Of a DNA stretch of 64,000 bases, positions 35,294 through 44,849 are shown in pieces. Origin of the DNA: Verrucomicrobiota bacterium (GTDB lineage Bacteria > Verrucomicrobiota > Verrucomicrobiia > Verrucomicrobiales > Akkermansiaceae); the NCBI GenBank assembly GCA_017301995.1, contig JAFLEH010000020.1, positions 62,001-126,000 on the forward strand. Direction: 5' to 3'. Position 1 is the first letter of the stretch. Each line of letters opens with the position of its first letter. The notes below the pieces were generated by a model. It did no database searches. It was not told the DNA's origin and saw only the letters and a program-made list of their open reading frames with translations. Made by a program: the position numbers and the translations under genes.

Positions 35294-36367
35294 TCACGGG
35301 GCCGCCGCCCCACCCGGATCGAGCAGTTCGGCGGTTAGATCGTCGAGAAACACGGCCGGATTGTAGAAATTGTCGATGGAAAGCGACAGCGCCTTGCCGT
35401 CCAAGTCGAGCGCGGCGTTGGTGTGATCCCCCCATTCCTTGTGTTTCACCTCGGTCTTCAGGCTGAACGGCGAGAGATCGAAACGGATGGAAAACGGCTG
35501 CCAGGAACCACCCTTGAGGCTGACATAGCCGCTGTCGGCCACGTATTGGATCATTTGCGGATGGGTGCTGGCGACGTGGCGCAGGGAGATTTCTATCGAT
35601 TTCTGTTGCGACGGTTCGTCCTCCAGATACGCCCAACCCCGGACCACGACCGCCATGCCTTTGCGGGCGAGCAGCGGCGAGCCGTCGGCTAGATTCAGGC
35701 GTTGGGTGATCCACCCCGGTTTGTTGGACCGGAAGCGAGCGACGTTGTGTCCGCCGCGGGCCTTGAATTTTCCTTTGCTGTATTTTTCGAGATCGTAGGC
35801 CCCGGTGTCGGGACAGGGAAAAAAGTCGTCCCAATCCCGGATGGTATCCGAGCGGCCTTCCGGATCATCCGACGCCGGATCCAGCTCGAATCCGCCGTTG
35901 CGCAGGATGAGTTGGGGGAGCACGGCGGGTGCGTTCACCGGGGCCTGCCGATCGCGTACAACGAACCAAGAGCCGAGTGCCGCCGCCAATCCGACTGCCA
36001 GCCATCCGGCGATGAATCCTCCCCGCCGATACCATGGCAGGCGCTCGCGGTCGGGAATGCGGATCAGGCTTGGCCGGCTTCCGATCCGGGTCTCCCGGGT
36101 TTCCCCGAACAACACCTGGCGGTCGGGCCCCTCGCCGTCGATGACGATCCGGCGCTGTTGGACCAACTCGATCCGCACCGGCCGCACCGACTCGGCAAGC
36201 TCGGAGTGGAACACCAGCCGCCCGGCACAGTATTCTAACAATACCGGATCCTCGCGCATTCGGTCTTCGAGCCGTTGCTTTTCCTCCGGTGAGGCGTGGC
36301 CGTCGATCACGGCATCGACCAGATTCCGGAATTCGTCATTGGGGGGATCGCCGGACGGATGGGTCAT
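35294..36367 (-). CDS. Anti-sigma-factor-like transmembrane protein
   Basis: 357 residues. The N-terminal cytoplasmic part (FRNLVDAVIDGHASPEEKQRLEDRMREDPVLLEYCAGRLVFHSEL) resembles the FecR/anti-sigma N-terminus of Verrucomicrobia and Planctomycetes. One membrane span at about 117-136 (GFIAGWLAVGLAAALGSWF). The outer part (about 150-357) is a beta-rich, carbohydrate-binding-like domain beginning LILRNGGFEL. The start overlaps the ECF sigma stop in ATGA, which supports a sigma/anti-sigma pair with an outside sensor. Confidence 0.8.
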   Translation of the reverse strand: MTHPSGDPPNDEFRNLVDAVIDGHASPEEKQRLEDRMREDPVLLEYCAGRLVFHSELAESVRPVRIELVQQRRIVIDGEGPDRQVLFGETRETRIGSRPSLIRIPDRERLPWYRRGGFIAGWLAVGLAAALGSWFVVRDRQAPVNAPAVLPQLILRNGGFELDPASDDPEGRSDTIRDWDDFFPCPDTGAYDLEKYSKGKFKARGGHNVARFRSNKPGWITQRLNLADGSPLLARKGMAVVVRGWAYLEDEPSQQKSIEISLRHVASTHPQMIQYVADSGYVSLKGGSWQPFSIRFDLSPFSLKTEVKHKEWGDHTNAALDLDGKALSLSIDNFYNPAVFLDDLTAELLDPGGAAAP

Positions 36368-37041
36368 GGAGAATCGTGGTGGGTGCGGCGCTCAACGCAT
36401 TCCCGGAGCAGGGTGCGGAGGCGTTCGAGTTGTTTATACAGCGACGCCATGCCGCGGCTTTTGCGGTCGGCGAGGTCGGCCAGACTGTGGTCCGCCATCG
36501 GATCGTAGCGTGCGTGGATGATGTCCCGCTGCTCGGGGGCGAGGCGGTCGATGCAGTGGCGGAGCGCGGTGATCCGCCGTTCGGTGCGGTCGGCATTGGA
36601 GCCGGCGTCCACCATGACGCGCTCGGCGAGCTTGGCCACGATCTCCGGTTCGGAAAACATCAGGGTGGACGGCTTGTTCTTTTTGAGCCAACCCAAGGCC
36701 TTGAAGCGGGCGCAGGTGAACGCCACCCTGCGGAAATCCTCCGCCGTCCAATCCGGCCGGACTTTCTGCCAGACGACCACCGCCGTTTCCTGGAGGCAAT
36801 CGTCGATCGCCGCCTCGTCCCGCAGAAACACATGCAGGTAGGCGCGCAAGGACACCCGGCTCTCCAGATAGAGAGCGGTGAATTTCCGTGAGAGTCCGGC
36901 GTTTTCACCGATGGCCAGGTCGCGTGGCTCGCTCACCCCGTCCTCCACCGGTCCGGCCGGGAGGTAGCTCCCGTCGGCGGTGGAGGCGGACTGTCCTGGT
37001 GGTCGCATGGCCGGTAGGCGAGAAATGGGGCGGATCGTCAA
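36364..37041 (-). CDS. ECF-type sigma factor (Rhodopirellula/Verrucomicrobium group)
   Basis: 225 residues. Region 2: YLHVFLRDEAAIDDCLQETAVVVWQK, then FRRVAFTCARFKALGWLKKNK. Region 4: CIDRLAPEQRDIIHARYDPMADHSLADLADRKSRGMASLYKQLERLRTLLREC, the helix-turn-helix. It matches the short ECF group with an anti-sigma partner containing FecR-like or LamG-like domains. An alternative start is Met12 (37008). It heads a minus-strand run reaching to 27765. Confidence 0.88.
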   Translation of the reverse strand: MTIRPISRLPAMRPPGQSASTADGSYLPAGPVEDGVSEPRDLAIGENAGLSRKFTALYLESRVSLRAYLHVFLRDEAAIDDCLQETAVVVWQKVRPDWTAEDFRRVAFTCARFKALGWLKKNKPSTLMFSEPEIVAKLAERVMVDAGSNADRTERRITALRHCIDRLAPEQRDIIHARYDPMADHSLADLADRKSRGMASLYKQLERLRTLLRECVERRTHHDSP

Positions 37042-37169
37042 TCGTAGGTCCCGTTGGTTCCATTGGCGGAAACCCGCGGTCGTTCACCCCCAACGATACC
37101 CGGATCTTGCATTGTGCCAAGTGTTTTAAGGCGGTCGCCGGCCGGAGTCCCCCTCATGAAACGCGGGAA

Positions 37170-37193
37170 GCCGCCTGGCGCGGGCCAGGCGGC
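37170..37193 (-). terminator. 10-bp GC-rich hairpin after the GH43 gene
   Basis: GCCGCCTGGC (37170-37179) pairs perfectly with GCCAGGCGGC (37184-37193) across a 4-base loop. On the minus strand it is followed by TTCCCGCGTTT. It lies 29 bases past the stop of the 2075-residue gene and probably separates it from the ECF sigma gene. Confidence 0.65.
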
Positions 37194-37221
37194 CGGGGGA
37201 ATGGGTCACGCGCCGGGAAAA

Positions 37222-40200
37222 TCAGGGCGCGACGACCAATCGGCAGAATTTGGCACCGCCGCCCGCGGGCAGGGTGTAGCTAACGGAATCCGCGGCGATT
37301 TGGAGATCCGGGTCGGCGGGGGCGACATCCGTCCAGGCGGATAGATTTTCGGAAACCTGCACCTTGAACGAGGACACCACGGCGGCCGGGTCGCGGGGCC
37401 AGGTCACCCGGCGGTCCGTCCCGATGGCCGGATTGGCGGTGAAGCCGGAACCGGTCGCGCCCATGAAGTATTCGATGCCGTTGGGCACGCCGTCGTGATC
37501 GAAATCCAGATCGGCGGATTGGCCCCCGGCGTTGGCCAGCGCCCAGTTGTCATAGCTGGCGTCGGATTTCAGCAACCAGATTTCGTTGAAGCCGGTGCCC
37601 TTGCCGTACTCCACGGTGTAACCCGGGGTCACGGAGGCGAAGCTGCCGATCAGGGTGCCATAGGTGGCGATCACGTAGTGCGGCGCGGTGAAGCCGCCGG
37701 CCAGCAGGCCAACCGACAGGGTGGATCCGGTTAGATCGAGATCGCTGCCGATGGCGAGCGCGTCCGCCGCCGCTCCATCCACCTCGCAGGCATAAGTGCC
37801 GGTGAGGACGAGCGCGCCGGCCGTCAGGGCGCCGGTGCCGAGGCCGGGGGCAACGGTACCGTGGACGGTTAGATTGCCGTTCACCGCGCCGGTTCCGCGC
37901 AGCGCGGCTCCGGCGGCGACGGTGACGGCGGATTGGGTCAGCGTGGCGGCATTCAGTTTCAGATCGCCCTGGCCTACGGTGGTGGCTCCGGCATAGGTCT
38001 GGTTGCCGGAGAACTCCAGCGTGCCCGCTCCGGTTTTGATCAGGCTGCCGCTGCCCTGGGTTTGGGCGGAGACGAGCAGGTCGGTGCCGGCCGCCACGTC
38101 GTTGACCGCGATGGTGCGCGCTCCATCCAGCGCCATGCCGGATAGAGAGGTGGTCGTGGTGGACAGGATCCGGGACATTTCGGTTCCGGTCACCGTGAGG
38201 TCGCCGAAGAGTCCGAACGATTCGCCGTTCCAGGCGGTGCCGGCACCCGAGTAGGTCATCTCGATGGTGCCGCCGTCCAGCGTGATGTTGCCGAGGTGGG
38301 CGTGGCTTTCACCAGCGGATCCGATCTTGGCGCTGCCGCCGGAGACGACCCGCAGAATGCCGCCGGAATGGATGGTGAAAGAGCCGATGTTCGCTTCGTC
38401 CGGCAGCGGATTGGTGCCACGGATCTCGAAGGCGCCGCCGACGACATTGACCACGTAGTTGGCCGGCAGGCGGGAACGCGAGTGGTTGCCATCGACAATC
38501 AGCGTGCCCGCCGTGACCAAGGTGCCGCCCGCGTGGCTGTTGGCCGTAGTCAGCATCAGGGAGCCGGGGCCGGATTTTGTCAGAACGCCGGAGCCGGTTA
38601 GGGATCCCGCCTGATCGAGGGTGGCGGAGGCTTCCGTAATCTCGATGGTGCTGTCCGCCGCTTCGAGGATGATCGGGCGGTTGGTGGAGTCGTTGGCCGC
38701 GCCGGTGTAGGCCAGGACGCCGCTGCCGAGCCTGACCGCATCGCCCGCGCCAAGCGGGCTTGGCTGGCCGACGTTTTCCATCGCGGACACCGCGACGCGA
38801 CCGCCCTCGATCCGCATGCGGCCGGTATAGGTGTTAGGGCAGTTGACGGTCAGCGTGCCGGGGCCGGTCTTGATCACATCCACGGGACCGGCGATCGCGC
38901 CGGTGCCGGTGAAAAGGAAACCGGTGGTGTTGTCCACAACCACCGAGGCGGGCGACACGGAACCGGTCAGATCCACGGTGAACCCGCTGGCGGTATCGTC
39001 GAAGCGGACGAAATCCGCGTTCTGGAATTTGCTGTCGGTTCCCGTCCAATTGGCGGTCGTATTCAGGTCCCAACGGGCGGGATTGGCCGGGTCGTTGCCT
39101 TTCCACACGAGGCTCGCGGGTTGGCCGGTCACCTGGAGCACCACGCTTTTGCCAACGATGGCAAGGGCGAAGCTCTGGCGGGTGGTCGGCACGAGCCCGG
39201 TGAGTGTCAGATTGGCGGTGGTGCCGTAAACCGTGCCGGTGCATGTCGCCAGCGTGTAGGTGCCATTGGCCAGATAGGCGCCCAGCATGGCGACCGCGAT
39301 CTCGTTAGACCCTGAAAGGACCAGGTCGCCGTTCACCATGAGATGGTCGTTCACGCCATCGCCGGTCACCGGAGTGTCCGCCAGGTCGAAATGCAGCAGG
39401 TTGTCGCCAAGTGATAGATTTCCGCCGATGGTCAGGGTTCCTGCCAGGGGCGTGATGCCGGCGATGTCGAGGGTGGCGTCGTTGAGCGTGAGATTTCCCG
39501 CGAAATCGATCTCGGAGGCGGCCGCCCGCCCGCCGGAGAACGACGTTCCCGCGCCGAGACTGAAACCGCCGGAGGTGGTGCCTGCCACATCGAAACGGGC
39601 GCCGTCGGCGATGCGGAGGGCGGACGTCGGCAAGGTCGCGGATCCGGTGAGGGCCAGCGTCCCCGCGTTGACATGGGTGGGGCCGGTGTGGGTGTTGATG
39701 CCCGTTAGAACGAGGCGGCCCTGGCCCGCCTTGATCAGCGGCGCGTTCGGATAGGTGCCGCTCAGGCTGATCTCCGAGCCGATTTCAAGATCGGTGGCGG
39801 CGTTTCCATCCTCAGTGGTGATCGTCAACCCGCCGGCTTGGCGGATGCCGAGACGCACGCCGCTGATGGTGGAGGGATTGTCGGCTGCCAGGGAAACGAG
39901 CGCGGATGGAGTCGCGCCGGCGGGATTGCCTTGATAGAAATCGAGGTTGCTGCCGGTGACGCCGGAGATGCCGCCCTGCGCCAGGGTGACCACGGCGCCG
40001 CCGAGCGTCTGATTGGCGGTCGTGTTCACATACATAACCCCGCCGTCCAGCAACAACGCCGACAACCGACGTCCGGTGCCGGTGTATCCGAGCGCGTCCT
40101 GGGTGGAAAGCCGGAGCGTGGCACCGGTGTTCACCACGCAGTTGCCGATGATGACGCCCTCGGCTCCGCCGCCACCGGTTAGATCGAGGACGCCTTCCTG

Positions 40201-43200
40201 GAGGGTCGTGCCGCCGGTGTAGGCGCAATTCCGGTTGAGCGCCATCGATCCGGGGCCGGCCTTGACCACTCCGCCCGCAAGCGTTTCCGAGTCGTTGAGT
40301 TCCACCGACACCGATAGATCGATCACCGGACTCGCGCTGACATCGGCCACCGTGAACGTCCGGTTGCCCGCGAGACCGACGCCCTTGCCGGTGATGGAGG
40401 AGAGACCGGATCCCCCGACGGTGACATCGCCCCAGATGAGCCAGCGTTCCCAATGGTATTCACCGGCTCCGGAACCGGTGCTCACGGCGCCGCCATTGAG
40501 TGTTAGATCCGCCAGGTGGGTATGGTTGCCGCCGGAGGCGGTCAGCGTGCCGCCATTGAGCACGACGCTCGGCGAGGCGGCCTCACTCTCGGCGGGGGTC
40601 GGGTTGGTGCCGGAGAAATCCAGGACCGCGCCCGCGGCCACGGTGATCAGCGCGCCGGGTGCGAGCCGGTTTTTGTCCTGCTCGCCCGCGATTTCCACGG
40701 TTCCGGCGGTGATGTCCACGGAGGACAGCGTGTTGGCGGCGTCGAGCACGATCCTGCCGCCGCCATTCTTCTGGAGACCGGTTCCGTTCAATCCCACGCC
40801 GAAGGTCGCGGTGTCGGTGGATAGAGCCGTCGTGACCGGACCCAGCCCGGTTAGGTTAATCGCGCCGGTGCCGGTGAACGAATAGCTGTTGTCGAACGAC
40901 AGACCACCCGCCGTGATGGTTTCAACCAGATCGATGGCGCCACCGGTCCCGCCAAAGACCGCGGTGTCGAGCGCGGTGTTGTTCCAGGTCCCCATCGTTC
41001 CCCCGGAGTTCCAAAGCGCGGCTGACGTATTCCAGATTCCCGAACCACCCGTATCGCCGCCCGCGACTCCATCCGCGTCCCAGACCACGCCGGCCAGGGG
41101 AGGTCCGCCCGCCGCGGCCGCCAGGCTGGCGACATCGGCGGCGCTCAGTGCGATGTCGTAGAACCGCACGTCGTCCAGCGAGCCCTGGAAATACCCGCCG
41201 CCACCCTGGATGCGGCCGATTCGGACCGACGGAGGGGTGGTTCGCGCACCGCGCGCGCCATTCGCCGACGATTCCAACACCCCGTCCACATACAGTTTCA
41301 TTTGGCCGGTGGCGATGTTCCAGGTCGCGGCCACATGATGCCAGGCGTCGTTGTTCACCGCCGTGGCCGAAGTGATTGTTAGGTCCGGGTTGCCGATGCC
41401 GAAGGCGACCTTGTTGCCTACCAGCGAGGTTCCGAAATCCGCATGCCCGCCGCCGACTTCCGCGTCCACCAAGCCCTGGCCCGCCCACCAGTCGCCGGTG
41501 CCGCCGGTGGCGGTGGTTTTCATCCAGAACGCGATGGTGAAATCGTTCTCCCCGATGGAAAGCGGGACCGAAACCGATTGGCTGGTGCCATTGAACCGCG
41601 CCGCCTGGCCGCCCACCTTGCCCGCTCCGAAGGTGGCCCCGGAATTGGTGCCCTGATAGACGCCGGTGCCGGTGTCCTTGAAGTCACCCTCGAACGCATA
41701 TCGGGCCCGCAAGGCCGATGGCGAGAATCGCACCGCCGCCGCATCGGCTCCCGCTCCGAACCAGTTGTTGGCCGCCACGGTGTAATAGACGGCCGCACCA
41801 GCGGCCGCGTCGATGGTCAGGCTCGGCACGATCACCGGTCCGCCCACCGGAGTGAAGGGGCCTTCCGGGCTGAGCGAGCGTTTGACCTGATAGGACGTCG
41901 CCATGCGCAGGGGCGTCCAGTCGAGCCGCACCTTGGCGTGCTGACCGTACGGGACTCTCGCTGTTAGATTCTGCGGAGCGGCCGGCAGATTGGAGTTGCC
42001 CACGGGAATGAACGCCCATTCCTGATGGGTGGCCCCGCCGCGGTCCCATTGCACCACGTCCAGCCAGTCTTCGCTTGAGCCACCCGGAAGATCGAGCGCC
42101 TTGCGGCTGTTGACGCCTAACAAACAGTAGTAGCCGCTGTCCGTCGGGCAGATCCGCCATTTCTGATTGCCGCCGCCGTTGCTGTCCCAAACATCGATGG
42201 CCGCGCCGTTGTCGGAGGAGTTGCCGCTCACATCGAGCGCCTTGCCGCTCAACACGTTGGTGATCCGGTAGGAGCCTTCGGTATTGCCCAGATGGGTTAC
42301 CGTCCATTTCTGGTGGTCGCTGCCCCAGTAGCCGAGCTGCTCGACGGGTGCGCCGTTCCAGTTATAGGCGCCCAGGGCCTTGCCGGTGGCGCGCGAGACG
42401 ATCTGATAGGTTCCGCCCGCCAACACGTTGGAGCCGGAACTCCAGGTCCCCGCCACGGTGTCGATCGTCCAGGCGTCATACCAGCGGATGCTCGCGGTGG
42501 TGCCGCTGATGGTCAGGGGCAGCCAGATGGTCCGGTCCTGGCTGTGGGCATTCGGGTGCCAGCGGTCGCCCATGAACATATAGGTGGTGCCGGCCGTGCC
42601 GGTCACCGCCAGCGTGTTGTAGCACTGCGAGTAGAAGGTCACGCTGCCGTCCGGGACGAACTCGCCGCGGTTGGTCCACGGCCCCCACATTGAGGTGGCC
42701 GTGCTGTAGTAGTTGTCATTGGGCGGCCAGCCGCCGTAGCCGGATTTGAACCAGAAATAGGTGCCCCCCACCTTCAGGATCGAGTGCCCCTCGCCGTTGA
42801 TGCCCCCGCCGCTCGAATAAATCGCGTTGGTCGGGCAGTCGGTGTAGTCATCGCTGAGTTGATAGATGGCGGACTGGGTGTTGCCATAGACGGATGCGAT
42901 CAGATAGGCCTTGCCGTCGGTGTCCTGAAACACGCTCATGTCGCGGCTGTCCGCCCCGCGCGGACGCCAGTGCCATTTGAGCTGGTAATCGCCGTCGATC
43001 GTGTCGCAGGTGGCGATCCCCACCTCGGCCAGGCTGTAGCCGCTGTTCTCATGATGCCACCACAGCACATATTTCCCGGTTGACGGGCAATGCAGGATCT
43101 TCGGACGTTCCACCACCCGGTCGTTGAGGTCCGCGTGCGACCAATAGGCCATGATCTTGTTCCGGAACGTCCAGTGGACCAGATCGGTGGAGGAATACAT

Positions 43201-43449
43201 GTTGATCGAATGGAACCAACTGTTGTTCTGGGACCGGTCGGTGCCGTACAGATAGAAGGTGCCGCCTTCCTGGATCACCCCTCCCTCGTGCGCCTCGATC
43301 CGGTTGCCGGCGGTGTCGCGCCAATCGGCACCGGACAGGATCGGCTGCGGGGCACCGCGGACGGGCAGGCACAATGCAACCAGCGCGGCCGCAACGCAGC
43401 CGAGCCATCCGGGCCGCGGCATGTGGCGATTTGGAATCTTCGAGGTCAT
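37222..43449 (-). CDS. Giant GH43-family glycosidase with ricin-B, LamG and autotransporter-type repeats
   Basis: 2075 residues with a signal peptide (GCVAAALVALCLPVRGA). GH43 five-blade domain at about 37-340: AHEGGVIQEGGTFYLYG, RDMSVFQDTDGKAYL and INGEGHSILKVGGTYFWF carry acidic active-site candidates; the layout resembles GH43 subfamily 24 (exo-beta-1,3-galactanase). Ricin-B/CBM13 at about 345-480, fibronectin-III-like at about 485-580, LamG at about 583-780. From about 840 to 1950 there are repeated autotransporter-associated strands (KAGPGSMAL, KTGPGTLTV, KSGPGSLML, KTGAGTLEF). The tail (about 1963-2075) is the DFDHDGVPNGIEYFMG module ending AKFCRLVVAP. It probably degrades galactan-containing polysaccharide at the cell surface. 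Confidence 0.9.
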   Translation of the reverse strand: MTSKIPNRHMPRPGWLGCVAAALVALCLPVRGAPQPILSGADWRDTAGNRIEAHEGGVIQEGGTFYLYGTDRSQNNSWFHSINMYSSTDLVHWTFRNKIMAYWSHADLNDRVVERPKILHCPSTGKYVLWWHHENSGYSLAEVGIATCDTIDGDYQLKWHWRPRGADSRDMSVFQDTDGKAYLIASVYGNTQSAIYQLSDDYTDCPTNAIYSSGGGINGEGHSILKVGGTYFWFKSGYGGWPPNDNYYSTATSMWGPWTNRGEFVPDGSVTFYSQCYNTLAVTGTAGTTYMFMGDRWHPNAHSQDRTIWLPLTISGTTASIRWYDAWTIDTVAGTWSSGSNVLAGGTYQIVSRATGKALGAYNWNGAPVEQLGYWGSDHQKWTVTHLGNTEGSYRITNVLSGKALDVSGNSSDNGAAIDVWDSNGGGNQKWRICPTDSGYYCLLGVNSRKALDLPGGSSEDWLDVVQWDRGGATHQEWAFIPVGNSNLPAAPQNLTARVPYGQHAKVRLDWTPLRMATSYQVKRSLSPEGPFTPVGGPVIVPSLTIDAAAGAAVYYTVAANNWFGAGADAAAVRFSPSALRARYAFEGDFKDTGTGVYQGTNSGATFGAGKVGGQAARFNGTSQSVSVPLSIGENDFTIAFWMKTTATGGTGDWWAGQGLVDAEVGGGHADFGTSLVGNKVAFGIGNPDLTITSATAVNNDAWHHVAATWNIATGQMKLYVDGVLESSANGARGARTTPPSVRIGRIQGGGGYFQGSLDDVRFYDIALSAADVASLAAAAGGPPLAGVVWDADGVAGGDTGGSGIWNTSAALWNSGGTMGTWNNTALDTAVFGGTGGAIDLVETITAGGLSFDNSYSFTGTGAINLTGLGPVTTALSTDTATFGVGLNGTGLQKNGGGRIVLDAANTLSSVDITAGTVEIAGEQDKNRLAPGALITVAAGAVLDFSGTNPTPAESEAASPSVVLNGGTLTASGGNHTHLADLTLNGGAVSTGSGAGEYHWERWLIWGDVTVGGSGLSSITGKGVGLAGNRTFTVADVSASPVIDLSVSVELNDSETLAGGVVKAGPGSMALNRNCAYTGGTTLQEGVLDLTGGGGAEGVIIGNCVVNTGATLRLSTQDALGYTGTGRRLSALLLDGGVMYVNTTANQTLGGAVVTLAQGGISGVTGSNLDFYQGNPAGATPSALVSLAADNPSTISGVRLGIRQAGGLTITTEDGNAATDLEIGSEISLSGTYPNAPLIKAGQGRLVLTGINTHTGPTHVNAGTLALTGSATLPTSALRIADGARFDVAGTTSGGFSLGAGTSFSGGRAAASEIDFAGNLTLNDATLDIAGITPLAGTLTIGGNLSLGDNLLHFDLADTPVTGDGVNDHLMVNGDLVLSGSNEIAVAMLGAYLANGTYTLATCTGTVYGTTANLTLTGLVPTTRQSFALAIVGKSVVLQVTGQPASLVWKGNDPANPARWDLNTTANWTGTDSKFQNADFVRFDDTASGFTVDLTGSVSPASVVVDNTTGFLFTGTGAIAGPVDVIKTGPGTLTVNCPNTYTGRMRIEGGRVAVSAMENVGQPSPLGAGDAVRLGSGVLAYTGAANDSTNRPIILEAADSTIEITEASATLDQAGSLTGSGVLTKSGPGSLMLTTANSHAGGTLVTAGTLIVDGNHSRSRLPANYVVNVVGGAFEIRGTNPLPDEANIGSFTIHSGGILRVVSGGSAKIGSAGESHAHLGNITLDGGTIEMTYSGAGTAWNGESFGLFGDLTVTGTEMSRILSTTTTSLSGMALDGARTIAVNDVAAGTDLLVSAQTQGSGSLIKTGAGTLEFSGNQTYAGATTVGQGDLKLNAATLTQSAVTVAAGAALRGTGAVNGNLTVHGTVAPGLGTGALTAGALVLTGTYACEVDGAAADALAIGSDLDLTGSTLSVGLLAGGFTAPHYVIATYGTLIGSFASVTPGYTVEYGKGTGFNEIWLLKSDASYDNWALANAGGQSADLDFDHDGVPNGIEYFMGATGSGFTANPAIGTDRRVTWPRDPAAVVSSFKVQVSENLSAWTDVAPADPDLQIAADSVSYTLPAGGGAKFCRLVVAP

Positions 43450-43504
43450 GAAATGGGTGGGGTTGGTTATGGATTTCCGTTTTCAAACAAGAACCGTGCG
43501 GCGT

Positions 43505-44422
43505 TCACCGGCGGCGGCGGAGCATCACGCCGAGACCGAGCGCCGCCAGACCGAACACGGACGACTCCGGGACAAGGCTCACGCCCGTCACATCCGTCCA
43601 GGTGTCGCCGAACCGGATGGCGTCGAGTTCGCCGCCGCCGCTGCCGTTCATCCACAACAGCAGGTTTGAGGCGACCATGCTGGAGTTGACGCTGGCGCTC
43701 GCGGACCACGCGATTGAGGTTAGATCATTGTCGATCACCGAGTTCTCCGCGTAGCGCTTGAGGTCGATCACATCCGGACCGGCGGCATGGATCGTGATCC
43801 GGCCGACGAGCAATCCGAAGCCGTTCACGCTCCCCGCGGCTTCGTGGGCGCGCACCGCATAAACGCCGTCGTTGTTGCCGGTTAGGTTCTGGCCCAGGGT
43901 TCCGTAGGCGATGTAGGCCGCGTTCGCCGCGGACTGGCTGTCCAATGCGGTCATGGTGTCCCAATGCAACCCGGCACCGACAAACTGGGCCGCACCGTCC
44001 TTGCCGGAAGCCAGCCCCACTCCCATCGCCGAGTCGCCGCCGTTGTTGAGGCGGACGCTGAAATACAGCACCCGGTTCACGCCGAAATCGATGGTGGTCG
44101 CGAGGCTGCGGGTCGTGTAGATGTCCGTGCTCCAATTGGTGCCGCCGCCTTGCCAGACCCCGCCGTTCGAGCCGTTGTTGGACGGCAAACCGGGCAGGGT
44201 GTTGCCGTTCACGTTGAAATTGTTGGCGTAGCGGACCGACGGCAGGTTGCCATTGGTCACCCAGGTTCCGGTCATGCCTAACGAGGTCGTCCCGTCTCCC
44301 CAACCGTTGAGATTGGTGTCGTTGGTGCCGATGCCGTCGAACAATTCCTGGACGATCACGGCGGCGGGCGCGGAACAAACGGATGCTCCCAAGAGCAGAA
44401 TGGATGCGATGCGGGGGTTCAT
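43505..44422 (-). CDS. PEP-CTERM exported protein
   Basis: 305 residues with signal peptide MNPRIASILLLGASVCSAPAA. The body is beta-rich, beginning VIVQELFDGIGTNDTNLNGWG, in the style of LamG-like PEP-CTERM proteins (TTIDFGVNRVLYFSVRL). The C-terminus, VPESSVFGLAALGLGVMLRRRR, is a PEP-CTERM variant with Ser in place of Pro after Glu. The GH43 gene starts 55 bases downstream, so they probably form an operon. Function not known; a surface or matrix role is inferred. Confidence 0.88.
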   Translation of the reverse strand: MNPRIASILLLGASVCSAPAAVIVQELFDGIGTNDTNLNGWGDGTTSLGMTGTWVTNGNLPSVRYANNFNVNGNTLPGLPSNNGSNGGVWQGGGTNWSTDIYTTRSLATTIDFGVNRVLYFSVRLNNGGDSAMGVGLASGKDGAAQFVGAGLHWDTMTALDSQSAANAAYIAYGTLGQNLTGNNDGVYAVRAHEAAGSVNGFGLLVGRITIHAAGPDVIDLKRYAENSVIDNDLTSIAWSASASVNSSMVASNLLLWMNGSGGGELDAIRFGDTWTDVTGVSLVPESSVFGLAALGLGVMLRRRR

Positions 44423-44849
44423 GGTGATGATGGGTTGTGGTTTCCGGGGTTTCGGTGGCCCGTGTCGTCGGGCCTCCTTCGTTTCTTCACAGGTTCATTT
44501 CCCCACCACGGCTTTTCTGACATGAAAAATCCGGAAATTTCGGATTGGGGAGGATTCTACCGGTGTCAGGCAGGTTTCGGACCGAAAAATCGGGCGCGTG
44601 TTCCGGGGGGATCCACCGTCCACTGCGGCTGCGATCCATACGCCAGCCCGCAAGAACGGGCAGTTGCGCGGCTTGCCTGATAGAAGCTGCCGCGCAACAA
44701 GGCCCGGGGCAGAAGTCGCACACCGCGCGCTGACTCCATCATGGGTTGTCGGACGGGAACGCCGTCACTCGCCATTGGCCGCACGCCATCACCCAGGAGA
44801 TCCTACGGTCAACGGCATGACCGGGGATCGGTGTTTGCGATTGGTCAGA
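44423..44849. other. Intergenic region with a 10-bp inverted repeat
   Basis: This 427-base gap precedes the PEP-CTERM/GH43 pair on the minus strand and should hold its promoter. It contains the inverted repeat at 44663-44698 and no credible ORF. Bases 44500-44600 are locally AT-richer. Confidence 0.45.
44663..44698 (-). terminator. 10-bp inverted repeat, possible terminator of the saccharopine-dehydrogenase-like gene
   Basis: GTTGCGCGGC (44663-44672) and GCCGCGCAAC (44689-44698) pair perfectly with a 16-base loop. It lies about 150 bases past the stop at 44850 and has no T-tract, so it may instead be a regulatory dyad. Confidence 0.35.

Noticed and set aside
37090-37125. Sigma-54-type promoter upstream of the ECF sigma gene (TTGGCACAATGC on the minus strand)
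   Set aside because: The spacing between GG and GC is too short for the -24/-12 pattern.
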